Source: Phascolarctobacterium sp. (lineage in GTDB: Bacteria > Bacillota > Negativicutes > Acidaminococcales > Acidaminococcaceae). From it: a stretch of 57,571 nucleotides of DNA. Below, one piece after another: positions 10,667 through 20,201 of this stretch. The stretch covers positions 3,540 to 61,110 of the forward strand of contig JAJQAO010000026.1 of assembly GCA_021203775.1 (NCBI GenBank), read 5' to 3'. How positions within the stretch are numbered: the first letter of the stretch is position 1; every line of letters starts with the position of its first letter. The position numbers were made by a program, and so were the translations under genes. The notes beneath the pieces are model-generated. The model made no database searches. It had not been told where the DNA came from and saw only the letters and a program-made list of their open reading frames with translations.

Positions 10667-11602
10667 ATGCTGAAAAAACTTTTTATTAGTGCGATACTTT
10701 TAATTGCAGTGCTCAGTTTTGTGGTATCGCTGCTGAAGGGAAATAATAACGGCGCCAAGGTGGTTTCCGTGCCTGACCGGGTGGCGGTTATTAATATTGA
10801 AGGGCCTATTTTAAGCGGTGACGGAAAGGAAACCCTTTTCAACCATACGGCCGGCGTTACCAGCGGCAGTGTTATGCGCCAGATCCGCGAAGCTGCTGAT
10901 GATAAGAGCGTCAAGGTCCTTTTATTGCGTATTGACAGCGGCGGAGGCAGTGCCACCGCGGCAGAGGAAATAGGCAGGGAACTGAAACGTTTTAAGGAAA
11001 ATACAAATAAACCCATCGTTTCCGCCATGGGAAATATGGGGGCTTCAGCAGCCTATTGGATTGCCGCCTGCGCAAGCGATAAAATCTATGCCAATTCCAC
11101 CACGCTTACCGGCAGCATCGGCGTTTATATGCCTTACATGAACGTGGAAGAGCTGTTCAAGAAGATCGGTATTACAAGCGGTAAAATCAAAAGCGGTCCC
11201 TATAAGGATATTATGAGCGGTGACCGTCCCATGACACCGGAAGAACAGGCCATCCTGCAGGAAATCGTCAATGAAATCTATGCTGATTTTATTAAGACGG
11301 TTGCCGAAGGACGCAAAATGGATGAGGCCAAAGTGCGCGGGCTGGCCGACGGACGTATTTATACGGGCGAACAGGCGCAGAAACTCGGGCTTGTTGATGA
11401 ACTCGGCAATTATTACGATGCTTTGGCGGCTGCAGGGAAACTTGGCGGCATTGAAGGCGAGCCTCCCGTGAAGGAGCCTGCCAGGCAGACCCCCTGGGAG
11501 ATGCTTTTTACATCGGAAATGGCAAAAGCCATAGAGGCTCATATTATCAGGCAGATTACAGGGGACGTGCAGCTGGAAAGTACCCCTAAGGCAGAGAGGT
11601 GA
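10667..11602 (+). CDS. sppA: Signal peptide peptidase SppA, short form
   Basis: 311-aa membrane-anchored serine protease that degrades cleaved signal peptides. It has one N-terminal hydrophobic segment (4-22) and a single peptidase domain of the ClpP/crotonase superfamily. The catalytic serine is Ser127 in MGASAAY and the general base is probably Lys180 in GPYKDI, matching the Ser-Lys dyad of the ~36-kDa Bacillus-type enzyme rather than the duplicated 67-kDa E. coli form. The strands RIDSGGGSA and TLTGSIGVY are conserved. It is six bases upstream of a Yip1-like membrane gene and probably co-transcribed with it. Confidence 0.95.
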   Translation: MLKKLFISAILLIAVLSFVVSLLKGNNNGAKVVSVPDRVAVINIEGPILSGDGKETLFNHTAGVTSGSVMRQIREAADDKSVKVLLLRIDSGGGSATAAEEIGRELKRFKENTNKPIVSAMGNMGASAAYWIAACASDKIYANSTTLTGSIGVYMPYMNVEELFKKIGITSGKIKSGPYKDIMSGDRPMTPEEQAILQEIVNEIYADFIKTVAEGRKMDEAKVRGLADGRIYTGEQAQKLGLVDELGNYYDALAAAGKLGGIEGEPPVKEPARQTPWEMLFTSEMAKAIEAHIIRQITGDVQLESTPKAER

Positions 11603-11608
11603 TGCCTT

Positions 11609-12175
11609 ATGAGGCGGAAAACCTATGAAGTGCTTTTTGAACCTAAATCGGGGATGTCTGAAATTGTCGTGAGTCCGTGCCTGTGGCGCAGCGGCTGGTA
11701 TTTTTTCCTCAGCGTCGGTCTTTTTACGGGTGTGGTAAGCAATGTCTGGCTTTCTGACATGCCGCTTCCAGCACGCTTTGCCGTTATCATTGCAACGGTT
11801 GTAATTTCAGGTACGGCACTGTCACTGTATGGATTCCTGCTGCATGGAATTCTGGAAACCTTCGGCGGGCTTACCGGTAATCCTAAAGGGCTTATCTGTA
11901 TCCTTGGATATACAACGCTGCCGTTTCTGATATTGACGCCCCTGGCACTTCTTTCGGGGAAAATGGGGCTGGATGGTATCCTGCCGCTGATCGGAGTTGT
12001 GGCAGTCGGCTTACTCTGGATGCTTTATCTTTTAGTGCACAGCCTCGAAGTTGTTTATCTGGTGGATTTTACCAGGGCCGGTGCAGCCGTGCTGTTCAGC
12101 CTCTTTTTGCTGGGGATCGTATTCCTGCTTCCCTGGAAAATAGGATTTGAACTCCTCCTGCGGCATCTGTCCTGA
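11609..12175 (+). CDS. Yip1-like polytopic membrane protein
   Basis: 188 aa with a short cytoplasmic N-terminus (YEVLFEPKSGM) followed by about five transmembrane segments, at roughly 30-48, 55-80, 95-118, 125-148 and 155-180. The short 'F.P..G' start and five helices are features of the Yip1-domain family of small membrane proteins, but similarity is weak and no catalytic motif is visible. Six bases after sppA with its own AGAGGTGA site; likely the same operon. Function unknown. Confidence 0.7.
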   Translation: MRRKTYEVLFEPKSGMSEIVVSPCLWRSGWYFFLSVGLFTGVVSNVWLSDMPLPARFAVIIATVVISGTALSLYGFLLHGILETFGGLTGNPKGLICILGYTTLPFLILTPLALLSGKMGLDGILPLIGVVAVGLLWMLYLLVHSLEVVYLVDFTRAGAAVLFSLFLLGIVFLLPWKIGFELLLRHLS

Positions 12176-12184
12176 ATATTTACT

Positions 12185-12214
12185 GTTGCGGAAACAGGGT
12201 GAAAGTGTCATAAT
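12185..12214 (+). promoter_or_regulatory. Promoter for glpX
   Basis: TTGCGG (12185-12190), 18-base spacer, CATAAT (12209-12214); about 50 bases before the ATG. Confidence 0.5.
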
Positions 12215-12266
12215 AAATTTAGAAAAACAGATGTCTGAAAATTCTTTATAAGGAGCTGGGTAACTA

Positions 12267-13229
12267 ATGAACAGAGAGCTTTCCATGGAATTTGTACGCG
12301 TTACTGAAGCTGCGGCTATTGCCTGTGGACGCAGTGTGGGGCGGGGTGATAAAAACGGGGCCGATCAGCTGGCGGTTGATGCAATGCGCAAAATGTTTGA
12401 CACCGTGAATATCAGCGGCACCGTCGTAATCGGCGAAGGTGAAATGGATGAAGCGCCTATGCTCTATATCGGCGAGGAGGTCGGTGCCGGCGGTCCTCTG
12501 GTTGATATTGCCGTTGATCCCGTGGAAGGGACCAATCTGGTTGCCAAAGGGCAGCCCGGTGCAATCGCCGTAATCGCCATTGCCCCGAAAGGGTGCCTGC
12601 TTCATGCGCCGGATATGTATATGGATAAAATAGCCGTCGGGCCGCGTGCCAAAGGCTGCATTGATATTAATGCGCCGGTTAAGGAAAACCTCCTGCGTGT
12701 TGCGAGGGCCCTCGACCGCCACATCAGCGATTTAACCGTGGTAGTGCTGGACCGTGAGCGGCACCAGGGAATTATTGATGAAATCCGCAGCGCGGGCGCG
12801 CGCATCCAGCTTATTACGGATGGTGACGTGAGCCCCGTGGTAAATGCCGGCATTGAAGGTACCGGCGTGCATATGTATATCGGACGCGGCGGCGCTCCGG
12901 AAGGCGTGCTTGCGGCGGCAGCAATCAAATGTCTCGGCGGTGATATGCAGGGCCGCCTCTGCCCTGAAGATGAAGGGCAGGTTAAGCGCTGCCTGGAAAT
13001 GGGCATTGCCGACTGCAGTAAGGTACTTACTCTTGATGACATGGTAATGGGTGATGACTGCATGTTTACCGCCACGGCGATAACCAACTGCAACCTTCTT
13101 ACGGGACTCAGGTATTTCGGCGGCGGCGTACGTACCCACACCATATCCACCCGTTATAAGACGGGAACCGTGCGTTTTGTGGATGCAATCCACAGCTACG
13201 ACCGTAAGGACCTGGCAATCAAACTGTAA
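12267..13229 (+). CDS. glpX: Fructose-1,6-bisphosphatase, class II
   Basis: 320-aa GlpX-type enzyme that removes the 1-phosphate of fructose-1,6-bisphosphate in gluconeogenesis. Metal-binding motifs are VVIGEGEMDEAP (around residues 54-64) and IAVDPVEGTN (81-90), as expected for the lithium-sensitive phosphatase superfamily; GGAPEGVLAAAAIK is also diagnostic. Length is normal (about 320-340). Not linked to a glycerol operon here. The ribosome-binding site AAGGAG is 11 bases upstream. A strong terminator follows. A sedoheptulose-1,7-bisphosphatase activity, known for some family members, cannot be excluded. Confidence 0.96.
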   Translation: MNRELSMEFVRVTEAAAIACGRSVGRGDKNGADQLAVDAMRKMFDTVNISGTVVIGEGEMDEAPMLYIGEEVGAGGPLVDIAVDPVEGTNLVAKGQPGAIAVIAIAPKGCLLHAPDMYMDKIAVGPRAKGCIDINAPVKENLLRVARALDRHISDLTVVVLDRERHQGIIDEIRSAGARIQLITDGDVSPVVNAGIEGTGVHMYIGRGGAPEGVLAAAAIKCLGGDMQGRLCPEDEGQVKRCLEMGIADCSKVLTLDDMVMGDDCMFTATAITNCNLLTGLRYFGGGVRTHTISTRYKTGTVRFVDAIHSYDRKDLAIKL

Positions 13230-13235
13230 GGTAAT

Positions 13236-13266
13236 AAAGGGTTTTAGCTTAAGCTAAGACCCTTTT
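13236..13266 (+). terminator. Intrinsic terminator after glpX
   Basis: AAAGGGTTTTAGCTT / AAGCTAAGACCCTTT, one G-T pair, no real loop beyond the central AGCTTAAGCT, then TTTT. Confidence 0.8.
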
Positions 13267-13295
13267 AATATATTCTTCTTCAGGAAGACTGGTTT

Positions 13296-16200
13296 ATGCA
13301 GGATCTGTTGCTGGAAAAACTGGGTGGCATAAAGGAACTGCAGCAGGCGGTTTCCTGCCACGGAAAACAAAAGGCATGTATTTTAACCGGGTTGTCCGGA
13401 AGCGGCAAGTCGGTCTTTTTGGCTGCCCTGGATAAGGCCATGGGCGGGGAAGGGACCCTGGCCTTTATTACGGCGTCCAGGGAAGAAATTAAGGCCTATA
13501 GAAGTGAACTGGCCTATTTCTATCCGGACCTGCCCGTGCAGGAATTTTATCCCGTTAACCTCCCCAGGGTACAGGCAGAGACCCGGAGCCTGGAACTCTC
13601 CGCAGGGAGGGCGGCTTCACTGCGCTTTCTTAAAGGGGAGGAAAAAGGGATTGTCTTCATTACTGCGGAAGCCCTGCAGCAGAAGCAGTTCAGGCCTTCA
13701 GGAACGGACGGCAGGCATATTTTAATAAGGAAAGGGGACAGGCAGGAGCAGAGGCAGGTAATATTAAAGCTCGCGGAACTGGGATATGAACGCACCGATC
13801 AGGTGGATGCAATAGGGCAGTTCTGCCTGCGGGGCGGGATATTGGATGTCTTTCCCATTAACAGGAACGAACCCGTCCGCATTGAATGGTTCGACAGGGA
13901 AATTGACAGCATACGCACCTTTGATGCGGCAAGTCAGCGCAGTCTGAAAAGCATAGATGGGCTGAAAATAATTCCCCTGCTGCTGGAAGAGGAGACGGAA
14001 TGCACGGCTTCCGTTTTTGATTACTGTGCCGAAAATACCATTGTAATCGCAGACGAACCGGTAAAACTTTTTGAGATGCTGGAAAAGCTGGATAAGGAAA
14101 ATAAGGCCTACAGCGGCGAACTCTTTTCCAAAGATGAAATAATTGACATGTGCGGGAAAAAATGCCTGCTGGTTTCCGCTTTGGGACACAGTTATCTGCG
14201 TAATCTTCCTGTCATAAATGTACCGGTCCGTGCCATTGCCCCTTACAACAGGAATGTAAACCTCCTTGTTGAGGATCTGCGGGGCTGGCTCCGTGAAGGG
14301 AACACTCCCATTATCATGTTTAACGGAAGCGTGAAAGCACGCGGCTTTGCCTCGAGCCTTAAAAATTACGGCCTTCCTGCTGTTTTTGCGGAAAAAGAAC
14401 TGCAGATGGGAAAAATCAACATGATTTCCGGCAGTCTCAGCCACGGGTTCCGTTTCTGGGATGAAGACTGGCTGCTGCTTACGGAAAATGACATTTTCGG
14501 CACGCAGAAACGCCGCCGCCCGCATGGCAGGAACCAGGGGCAGCAGCTGCAGTATTTTTCGGATATCAGGGCCGGAGACTATGTGGTGCATAAGGTGCAT
14601 GGCATAGGGCGCTATATAGGTGTGGAAAATGTGGCGGTCGACGGAGTCCACAGGGATTACCTCCTTCTGGCCTATGCCGGTGATGACAGGCTATATGTGC
14701 CTGTCGAACAGGTAGGCATGCTGCATAAATACGTGGGCAAGGAAGGGAATGTGCCCCGTCTGTCCAAAATGGGCGGCGCGGATTGGAAACGTGTTACGGC
14801 AAAAGCTGCCAAAGCCATAACGGAACTGGCCGAAGAACTGCTGCGCCTTTATGCCCAGCGGCAGATTGAACCGGGGCATGCCTTTGCAAAGGATACCGAG
14901 TTCCAGCATGCTTTTGAGGAGCGGTTTCCTTACGAGGAGACTGCCGACCAGCTGCGTGCAATTAAGGAAATCAAGGCAGACATGGAAAAACCCCGTCCCA
15001 TGGACAGGCTGCTCTGCGGTGACGTCGGCTACGGCAAGACGGAAGTTGCCATAAGGGCTGCTTTTAAAGCGGTTATGGACGGCAGGCAGGTTGCCGTCAT
15101 GGCTCCTACGACTGTCCTGGCCCAGCAGCACTATATGACTTTCAGGGAGAGAATGGATCCTTTTGGCGTGAAGGTGGAACTTTTAAACCGCTTCTGTACG
15201 GCAAAGGAACAGAAGGAAATCCTGCAGGCGCTGGAGGAAGGCAGGGTGGACGTGGTTATAGGCACCCACCGCCTCCTGCAGCCTGATGTGGTTTTCCCGG
15301 AGCTGGGCCTTTTAGTTATTGATGAGGAGCAGCGTTTCGGCGTTGCCCAGAAGGAAAAAATCAAGAAATGGCGGACGGGGATAGATGTACTGACCCTCTC
15401 GGCAACGCCGATTCCCCGTACCCTGCATCTGGCCCTCGTAAATGGCAGGGACATGAGCGTTATTGAATCTCCGCCGGAAGACAGGCTTCCGGTAGAGACT
15501 TTTGTTGCCGAATACAACGAGGGCATGGTGAAGGAAGCGCTCGAGCGCGAGCTGCGGCGCGGGGGCAGGGTCTACTATATCCATAACCGCGTCAGCGGGC
15601 TGGAGCAGATCGCAATGAAGCTCAGGAAAATGATTCCCGGGATTAATATTAAAATTGCCCACGGACAGATGAGCGAGGATAATCTCGAGGATGCCATGAT
15701 TGCCTTTTATAACGGCAGCTGCGACGTGCTTTTGTGCACGACAATCGTGGAAAATGGGCTGGACGTGCCGATGGCGAACACGATTATTGTCGACGGCGCA
15801 GAAAACTTCGGCCTGTCGCAGCTTTACCAGATGCGCGGCCGGGTAGGGCGCAGTTCGCGGCTTGCATATGCCTATTTTGTCTATAAGCCTGGCAAATCCA
15901 TCAGTGAGGTTGCAGAAAAAAGGCTGCAGGCTATTCGTGATTTTACGGAGCTTGGCGCGGGATTTAAGGTTGCCATGCGTGATCTTGAAATACGCGGGGC
16001 AGGCAACCTGTTAGGCCCGCAGCAGCATGGGCATATCGTAGGTATCGGCTTTGCCGCCTATTGCGAAATGCTGGAGGAGACAATAAACCGCTTAAAGGAT
16101 AATGCGGGAAATGCCGTGCCTGAACCTGAGCCGGTACTTGAAATTACCGCGGATGCCTATATACCGGATGACTATATCGGTGATGCGCGGTTTAAGATGG

Positions 16201-16571
16201 AACTTTACCGCCGTTTTGCCGATATGAAATACAGTGAACGTGACGATCTCATGGATGAGATTATTGACCGTTTCGGTAATCCGCCGGAAGAGATGAAAAC
16301 CCTGTGGCGTCTGGCCGGCATAAAGAGTTTGTGCCGTATCATGAAAATACGCGGCATCAGTGTGCGGCAGGGTGAAATACGGATCGTTTTCAGTGAGAAG
16401 GCCGGCGTTAATGCTGAGGCGCTCATGCGCCTGGTGTCGGAATCAAAAAATAAGCTGGATTTTAACAATGGCGCGGAACCGAGACTGATCTATAAAGGCT
16501 ATGCCATGCAGGATGAGCCCCTGTCCTGGCTGGAAAGGATCCTGCCTCAGCTGGCACTTGATGCCGGCTGA
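13296..16571 (+). CDS. mfd: Transcription-repair coupling factor Mfd
   Basis: 1091-aa translocase that displaces RNA polymerase stalled at DNA damage and recruits UvrA. In order: UvrB-like module (1-~330); RNA-polymerase-interacting domain (~485-560, beginning GDYVVHKVHGIGRY just before it); RecG-like motor with Walker A GDVGYGKT (575-582), DEEQ box (676-679), SATPIPRT, and QMRGRVGRS; and the C-terminal TRCF domain (~940-1050). The N-terminal module carries an apparently complete P-loop, GLSGSGKS (32-39), where other Mfd proteins I know have a degenerate one. Length is slightly shorter than the usual 1150. It heads the ancestral mfd-spoVB-mazG block. Confidence 0.97.
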   Translation: MQDLLLEKLGGIKELQQAVSCHGKQKACILTGLSGSGKSVFLAALDKAMGGEGTLAFITASREEIKAYRSELAYFYPDLPVQEFYPVNLPRVQAETRSLELSAGRAASLRFLKGEEKGIVFITAEALQQKQFRPSGTDGRHILIRKGDRQEQRQVILKLAELGYERTDQVDAIGQFCLRGGILDVFPINRNEPVRIEWFDREIDSIRTFDAASQRSLKSIDGLKIIPLLLEEETECTASVFDYCAENTIVIADEPVKLFEMLEKLDKENKAYSGELFSKDEIIDMCGKKCLLVSALGHSYLRNLPVINVPVRAIAPYNRNVNLLVEDLRGWLREGNTPIIMFNGSVKARGFASSLKNYGLPAVFAEKELQMGKINMISGSLSHGFRFWDEDWLLLTENDIFGTQKRRRPHGRNQGQQLQYFSDIRAGDYVVHKVHGIGRYIGVENVAVDGVHRDYLLLAYAGDDRLYVPVEQVGMLHKYVGKEGNVPRLSKMGGADWKRVTAKAAKAITELAEELLRLYAQRQIEPGHAFAKDTEFQHAFEERFPYEETADQLRAIKEIKADMEKPRPMDRLLCGDVGYGKTEVAIRAAFKAVMDGRQVAVMAPTTVLAQQHYMTFRERMDPFGVKVELLNRFCTAKEQKEILQALEEGRVDVVIGTHRLLQPDVVFPELGLLVIDEEQRFGVAQKEKIKKWRTGIDVLTLSATPIPRTLHLALVNGRDMSVIESPPEDRLPVETFVAEYNEGMVKEALERELRRGGRVYYIHNRVSGLEQIAMKLRKMIPGINIKIAHGQMSEDNLEDAMIAFYNGSCDVLLCTTIVENGLDVPMANTIIVDGAENFGLSQLYQMRGRVGRSSRLAYAYFVYKPGKSISEVAEKRLQAIRDFTELGAGFKVAMRDLEIRGAGNLLGPQQHGHIVGIGFAAYCEMLEETINRLKDNAGNAVPEPEPVLEITADAYIPDDYIGDARFKMELYRRFADMKYSERDDLMDEIIDRFGNPPEEMKTLWRLAGIKSLCRIMKIRGISVRQGEIRIVFSEKAGVNAEALMRLVSESKNKLDFNNGAEPRLIYKGYAMQDEPLSWLERILPQLALDAG

Positions 16572-16632
16572 TCATGACTGGCCGGAAATGTTATAATTTT
16601 ATTTAAGGATATTTTGCAGAAAGGAGGCAGCC

Positions 16633-18192
16633 ATGAATACGGATAAATTTCTTCGCGGTGCCGTGATACTTACCATGGCAGGGCTGATGGTTAAGGTCAT
16701 CGGTTCCGTAAACCGCATTTTACTTTCCCGGCTCTTGGGCGGTGAAGGCATCGGGCTCTACCAGATGGCTTATCCTGTATATCTTCTGCTGCTCTCCGTT
16801 TCTGCAGCCGGCGTCCCCGTGGCAATTTCCATTATTGTAGCGGAAAAGGCGGCGAAAAATGACCATTACAGTGCAAGGAGGATTTTCAGGGTTTCCCTCG
16901 TCTTAATGACGGCCGTAGGCCTGCTGCTGGCACTGCTCCTTTTCGGTGCTGCCGGATGGATGACAAACAGCGGTCTTATTGCTGACAGCCGTGTCTACTA
17001 TGGCCTTATAGCCCTTACCCCTGCAGTGTTCTTTTCAACTGTTCTTGCCTGCTTCCGCGGCTTTTTCCAGGGATACCAGCTTATGACGCCGACGGCCGTA
17101 TCGCAGATTACGGAACAGTTTGTCAGGGTAACAGTCATGGTTCTGCTGGCATTTTACCTGCTGCCGAAAGGACTGGAATATGCCGCTGCCGGTGCTGCTT
17201 TCGGGGCAGTACCCGGAGGACTTGCAGGGCTTGCAGTCTTAATCTGTTTTTATGTCAGTTACAGGAAACGCTGGCCGCTTTCGGAAAATGCGGGCGTACC
17301 TGCAGAAAGTGCATTTACTGTCGCCAGAAGGCTGATACTTCTTGCACTGCCGGTTTCCTGCGCAAATATACTGGTACCGGTTACAAGCAGCATTGACATG
17401 TTCCTGGTTCCAAACAGGCTTATAAGCAGCGGCATTGCCGTGGATGAGGCGACCGCCCTTTTCGGCTATCTTGCCGGGATGGCACAGCCTCTGCTCATGA
17501 TGGCGACGATACCCACATTATCGCTTGCCGCCAGTCTGGTGCCGGCCATATCAGAATCCTTTACTTTGGGAGATAAGGAAAACATAGAACAGAAGGCAGC
17601 TACGGCTATGAAACTGTGCTGTCTGGTAACACTGCCGGCAGCGGTCGGGATGAGCGCTTTTGCAGGCCCCCTTTCCCTCCTGCTGTACGGAACGGATAAG
17701 GCGCTTGTGGCCATAATGCATACCGGGCCTGCCGTCTGGCTCTTGGGGATGCAGCAGATTACCACGGGGGTCCTGCAGGGGATAGGCAGGGTAAGTACTC
17801 CCATGATTAATATGCTGGCCGGTATTGCGGCTAAAGTTGCTGCCGTGTGGGTATTGACTGATGCGGCGCATAATATTATCGGTGCGGCATGGGCGACAAA
17901 TATTAATTTTGCCCTGACGGCGGGGCTTAATATCTGGGTACTGCATAAATGCGGAATTTCTTTCCGGTGGAGTGTTATAATAAAAACAGCCTTTGCGGCA
18001 CTGTTCATGGGACTTGCCATTCACTACGGCTATCCGCTGCTTTTGACGGCAGCAGGCAATGAGACCGCTTCATCTCTTGCGGCTTTGGCAGCCGCGGCCG
18101 CAGTTTATGTAGCATTGGTATTCGGCATGGGAATCATAAAAAAAGAAGATCTTAAGCGGGTACCTCTGCTGAAGAAATACATAAAGAAATAA
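16633..18192 (+). CDS. SpoVB/MurJ-like polysaccharide flippase
   Basis: 519 aa with about 14 hydrophobic segments of the MOP (MATE-like) superfamily. The N-terminus (RGAVILTMAGLMVKVIGSVNRI) and the mid-region signature MATIPTLSLAASLVPAISE place it with SpoVB/YtgP-type lipid-linked glycan flippases. In Bacillus, the equivalent gene between mfd and yabN is spoVB, needed for spore cortex. Here the sporulation neighbours are gone, so a role in vegetative wall or envelope polysaccharide export is more likely. AAAGGAGG precedes the ATG. A TATAAT at 16592-16597 may be its own -10 box, without a clear -35. Confidence 0.92.
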   Translation: MNTDKFLRGAVILTMAGLMVKVIGSVNRILLSRLLGGEGIGLYQMAYPVYLLLLSVSAAGVPVAISIIVAEKAAKNDHYSARRIFRVSLVLMTAVGLLLALLLFGAAGWMTNSGLIADSRVYYGLIALTPAVFFSTVLACFRGFFQGYQLMTPTAVSQITEQFVRVTVMVLLAFYLLPKGLEYAAAGAAFGAVPGGLAGLAVLICFYVSYRKRWPLSENAGVPAESAFTVARRLILLALPVSCANILVPVTSSIDMFLVPNRLISSGIAVDEATALFGYLAGMAQPLLMMATIPTLSLAASLVPAISESFTLGDKENIEQKAATAMKLCCLVTLPAAVGMSAFAGPLSLLLYGTDKALVAIMHTGPAVWLLGMQQITTGVLQGIGRVSTPMINMLAGIAAKVAAVWVLTDAAHNIIGAAWATNINFALTAGLNIWVLHKCGISFRWSVIIKTAFAALFMGLAIHYGYPLLLTAAGNETASSLAALAAAAAVYVALVFGMGIIKKEDLKRVPLLKKYIKK

Positions 18193-18209
18193 GGAAAAGG
18201 GGAACCATC

Positions 18210-19700
18210 ATGGGAGCTATAACAGTTGTGGGATTAGGTCCGGGGGCGGCAGGATATCTGTCCCTTGAAACCATAGATCTCCTGGAAAGCGGCGCACGGG
18301 TAATACTCAGGACGGAACGGCATCCTACCGTCGGATGGCTGCGCGAGCAGGATATAAATTTTACTTCCTGCGATGCAATTTATGAGCAGGAGGATTCTTT
18401 CGAAAAAGTATATGAGAAAATAGCGGAATGTGTTCTTGCGGCTGCAGATAATGGCGATGTGGTATATGCGGTCCCAGGCAGTCCTTTCGTGGCGGAGCGT
18501 ACGGTTACGCTCCTGCTTGAAAATGCCCTGGAACGGAAAATAAAAATTGATATCTGGCCGGCCATGAGTTTTCTTGATCTTGCCTATGGCAAACTTAATA
18601 TTGATCCTGTGGCGGGCCTGCGCATCATTGATGCGGTTGATTTCGAAGCTGTTTCCGCGGCAGGAAAATATCCTATCATAGTTACACAGGTATACAGCCG
18701 CCTGGTGGCGTCTGACCTTAAAATTGCCCTCATGGATGTGCTGGATGATGATTATCCGGTATATTTCCTCCGCAATCTGGGACTCCCTGACGAGGAATGC
18801 CGGGAAATTAAACTTTATGAGCTTGACCGCCAGCAGGGGATAGATCATCTGACCAGTATTTTTGTGCCGGCACAGGCAGAAGAAAAACCTGGCGGTGCAG
18901 CAGCTGATCCGGGCAGGATTTTCGATATACAGCCCCTGGCAGAAGTAATAAGGAGACTGCGCTCTCCCGGCGGCTGTCCGTGGGATATTGAGCAGACGCA
19001 TGATTCCATACGCAGCAATATGATCGAAGAGGTATATGAATACCTGGAAGCGGTTGACGGCCGTGATTTTCCGGGAATGTGCGAAGAGCTTGGGGATATA
19101 CTTATGCAGGTTGTTTTCCACGCCCGCATGGCTGAAGAGGCGGGAAATTTTAACCTGCAGGATGTTATTGATGAAGTAACGGAGAAGCTTATCCGCCGGC
19201 ATCCGCATGTATTCGGGGATCTTTCCGTGGCAGGAAGTGATGAGGTACTGCGCAACTGGGAGGCCATAAAGAAACTGGAAAAGACCGAGCGCACGCATAT
19301 CCTGGACGGAGTAGGCGTAGGGCTGCCGGCTTTGCTCAGGGCATACAAAATGCAGGGCAAGGCAGCAAAGGCAGGTTTTGACTGGTCTGACAAAAAAGAT
19401 GTCTGGAAAAAGGTGCAAGAGGAACTGGAAGAACTGCAGGAAGCACTGGAAAAATGTGATTTTAAGGCGGCAGAAAGCGAGCTGGGGGATGTGCTTTTTG
19501 CTTTGGTAAATTATGCCCGGCATAATAAAATTGAACCGGAAACAGCACTTAACGGAACTAATAACCGCTTTGCCAGGCGTTTCGGTTATGTGGAGCAGCG
19601 GGTAAAGGAAAGCGGCCGGGAATGGAAGGATTTTACACTGGCTGAACTTGACGGGTTCTGGGACGCAGCCAAGGCAAAAGAACGCGAAGAAAATTTGTAA
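18210..19700 (+). CDS. mazG: Tetrapyrrole methylase domain/MazG nucleotide pyrophosphohydrolase fusion (YabN-like)
   Basis: 496-aa two-domain protein. Residues 1-220 form a SAM-dependent tetrapyrrole-methylase fold (GLGPGAAGYLSLET at 8-21, AVPGSPFVAERT). Residues 235-490 form a tandem MazG all-alpha NTP pyrophosphatase with GGCPWDIEQTHDSI, the metal-binding EEVYEYLEA and EELGDIL, and the second repeat EELEELQEAL with ESELGDVLFAL. The MazG part removes aberrant NTPs; the substrate of the methylase part is unknown in the family. In Bacillus the gene is yabN. The small S4-domain gene (yabO/rqcP) that normally follows is absent. It starts 17 bases after the flippase stop codon. Confidence 0.96.
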   Translation: MGAITVVGLGPGAAGYLSLETIDLLESGARVILRTERHPTVGWLREQDINFTSCDAIYEQEDSFEKVYEKIAECVLAAADNGDVVYAVPGSPFVAERTVTLLLENALERKIKIDIWPAMSFLDLAYGKLNIDPVAGLRIIDAVDFEAVSAAGKYPIIVTQVYSRLVASDLKIALMDVLDDDYPVYFLRNLGLPDEECREIKLYELDRQQGIDHLTSIFVPAQAEEKPGGAAADPGRIFDIQPLAEVIRRLRSPGGCPWDIEQTHDSIRSNMIEEVYEYLEAVDGRDFPGMCEELGDILMQVVFHARMAEEAGNFNLQDVIDEVTEKLIRRHPHVFGDLSVAGSDEVLRNWEAIKKLEKTERTHILDGVGVGLPALLRAYKMQGKAAKAGFDWSDKKDVWKKVQEELEELQEALEKCDFKAAESELGDVLFALVNYARHNKIEPETALNGTNNRFARRFGYVEQRVKESGREWKDFTLAELDGFWDAAKAKEREENL

Positions 19701-19714
19701 AAAGAGACCTGGAT

Positions 19715-19742
19715 TTGTAAATAAGCTGTTTTCTGATATAAT
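19715..19742 (+). promoter_or_regulatory. Promoter for divIC
   Basis: TTGTAA (19715-19720), 16-base spacer, TATAAT (19737-19742); 27 bases before the ATG at 19770. Confidence 0.55.
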
Positions 19743-19769
19743 GTAGGCATAGACAGCGAGGTGACGGGC

Positions 19770-20075
19770 ATGCGCAGGCGCAGAAAACGCAGCAATAAAG
19801 ATTTCAGAATCATTCTGTGGATAGTTGCGCTTATCTGCCTGTTTATTATTGGCCGGCAGGAGTATAGCATTTATAAAATCAGGCAGGAGGAAAGCGCTAC
19901 GCAGAAGCGTATTGAAGAGCTTAAGAAGAATAAAGAGGCTTTGGAAGAAGAACGTAAACTGCTTGATGATCCGAAATATATCGAAAAACTGGCCCGTGAC
20001 GATTATAATATGGTCGGCAAAAACGAAGTCCCGCTGTTCATCGTTGATCCCGATAAGGAAAACGGGGATAAATGA
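19770..20075 (+). CDS. divIC: Septum formation initiator DivIC/FtsB
   Basis: 101-aa bitopic division protein. Basic cytoplasmic tail (RRRRKRSNK), one transmembrane helix (~13-31) and an extracytoplasmic coiled coil (~38-68, QKRIEELKKNKEALEEERKLL), closed by DDPKYIEKLARDDYNMVGKNE, the family's diagnostic C-terminal stretch. I chose ATG 19770 because GAGGTG sits seven bases upstream; a GTG nine bases earlier lies inside that site. Works with DivIB/FtsQ and FtsL to activate septal wall synthesis. Position after mazG matches Bacillus. Confidence 0.94.
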   Translation: MRRRRKRSNKDFRIILWIVALICLFIIGRQEYSIYKIRQEESATQKRIEELKKNKEALEEERKLLDDPKYIEKLARDDYNMVGKNEVPLFIVDPDKENGDK

Positions 20076-20131
20076 TTATTATTTCCGTTTTCAAAACCCC
20101 AGTATTGACGGGCTTTCTTTTCAGATATTTA

Positions 20132-20161
20132 TTGACACTGTGAATTTTGTGAGAGTATAAT
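20132..20161 (+). promoter_or_regulatory. Promoter for the S1-domain gene
   Basis: Consensus TTGACA (20132-20137), 18-base spacer, TATAAT (20156-20161). Confidence 0.75.
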
Positions 20162-20201
20162 GAAATAGCATAAAGGTTTTTTGAGGAGGAGACTTTTCTT
20201 T

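Noticed and set aside
18234-19523. Long open frame on the minus strand opposite mazG
   Set aside because: Shadow of the real gene: no ribosome-binding site, no protein family, and biased Cys/Pro/His content.
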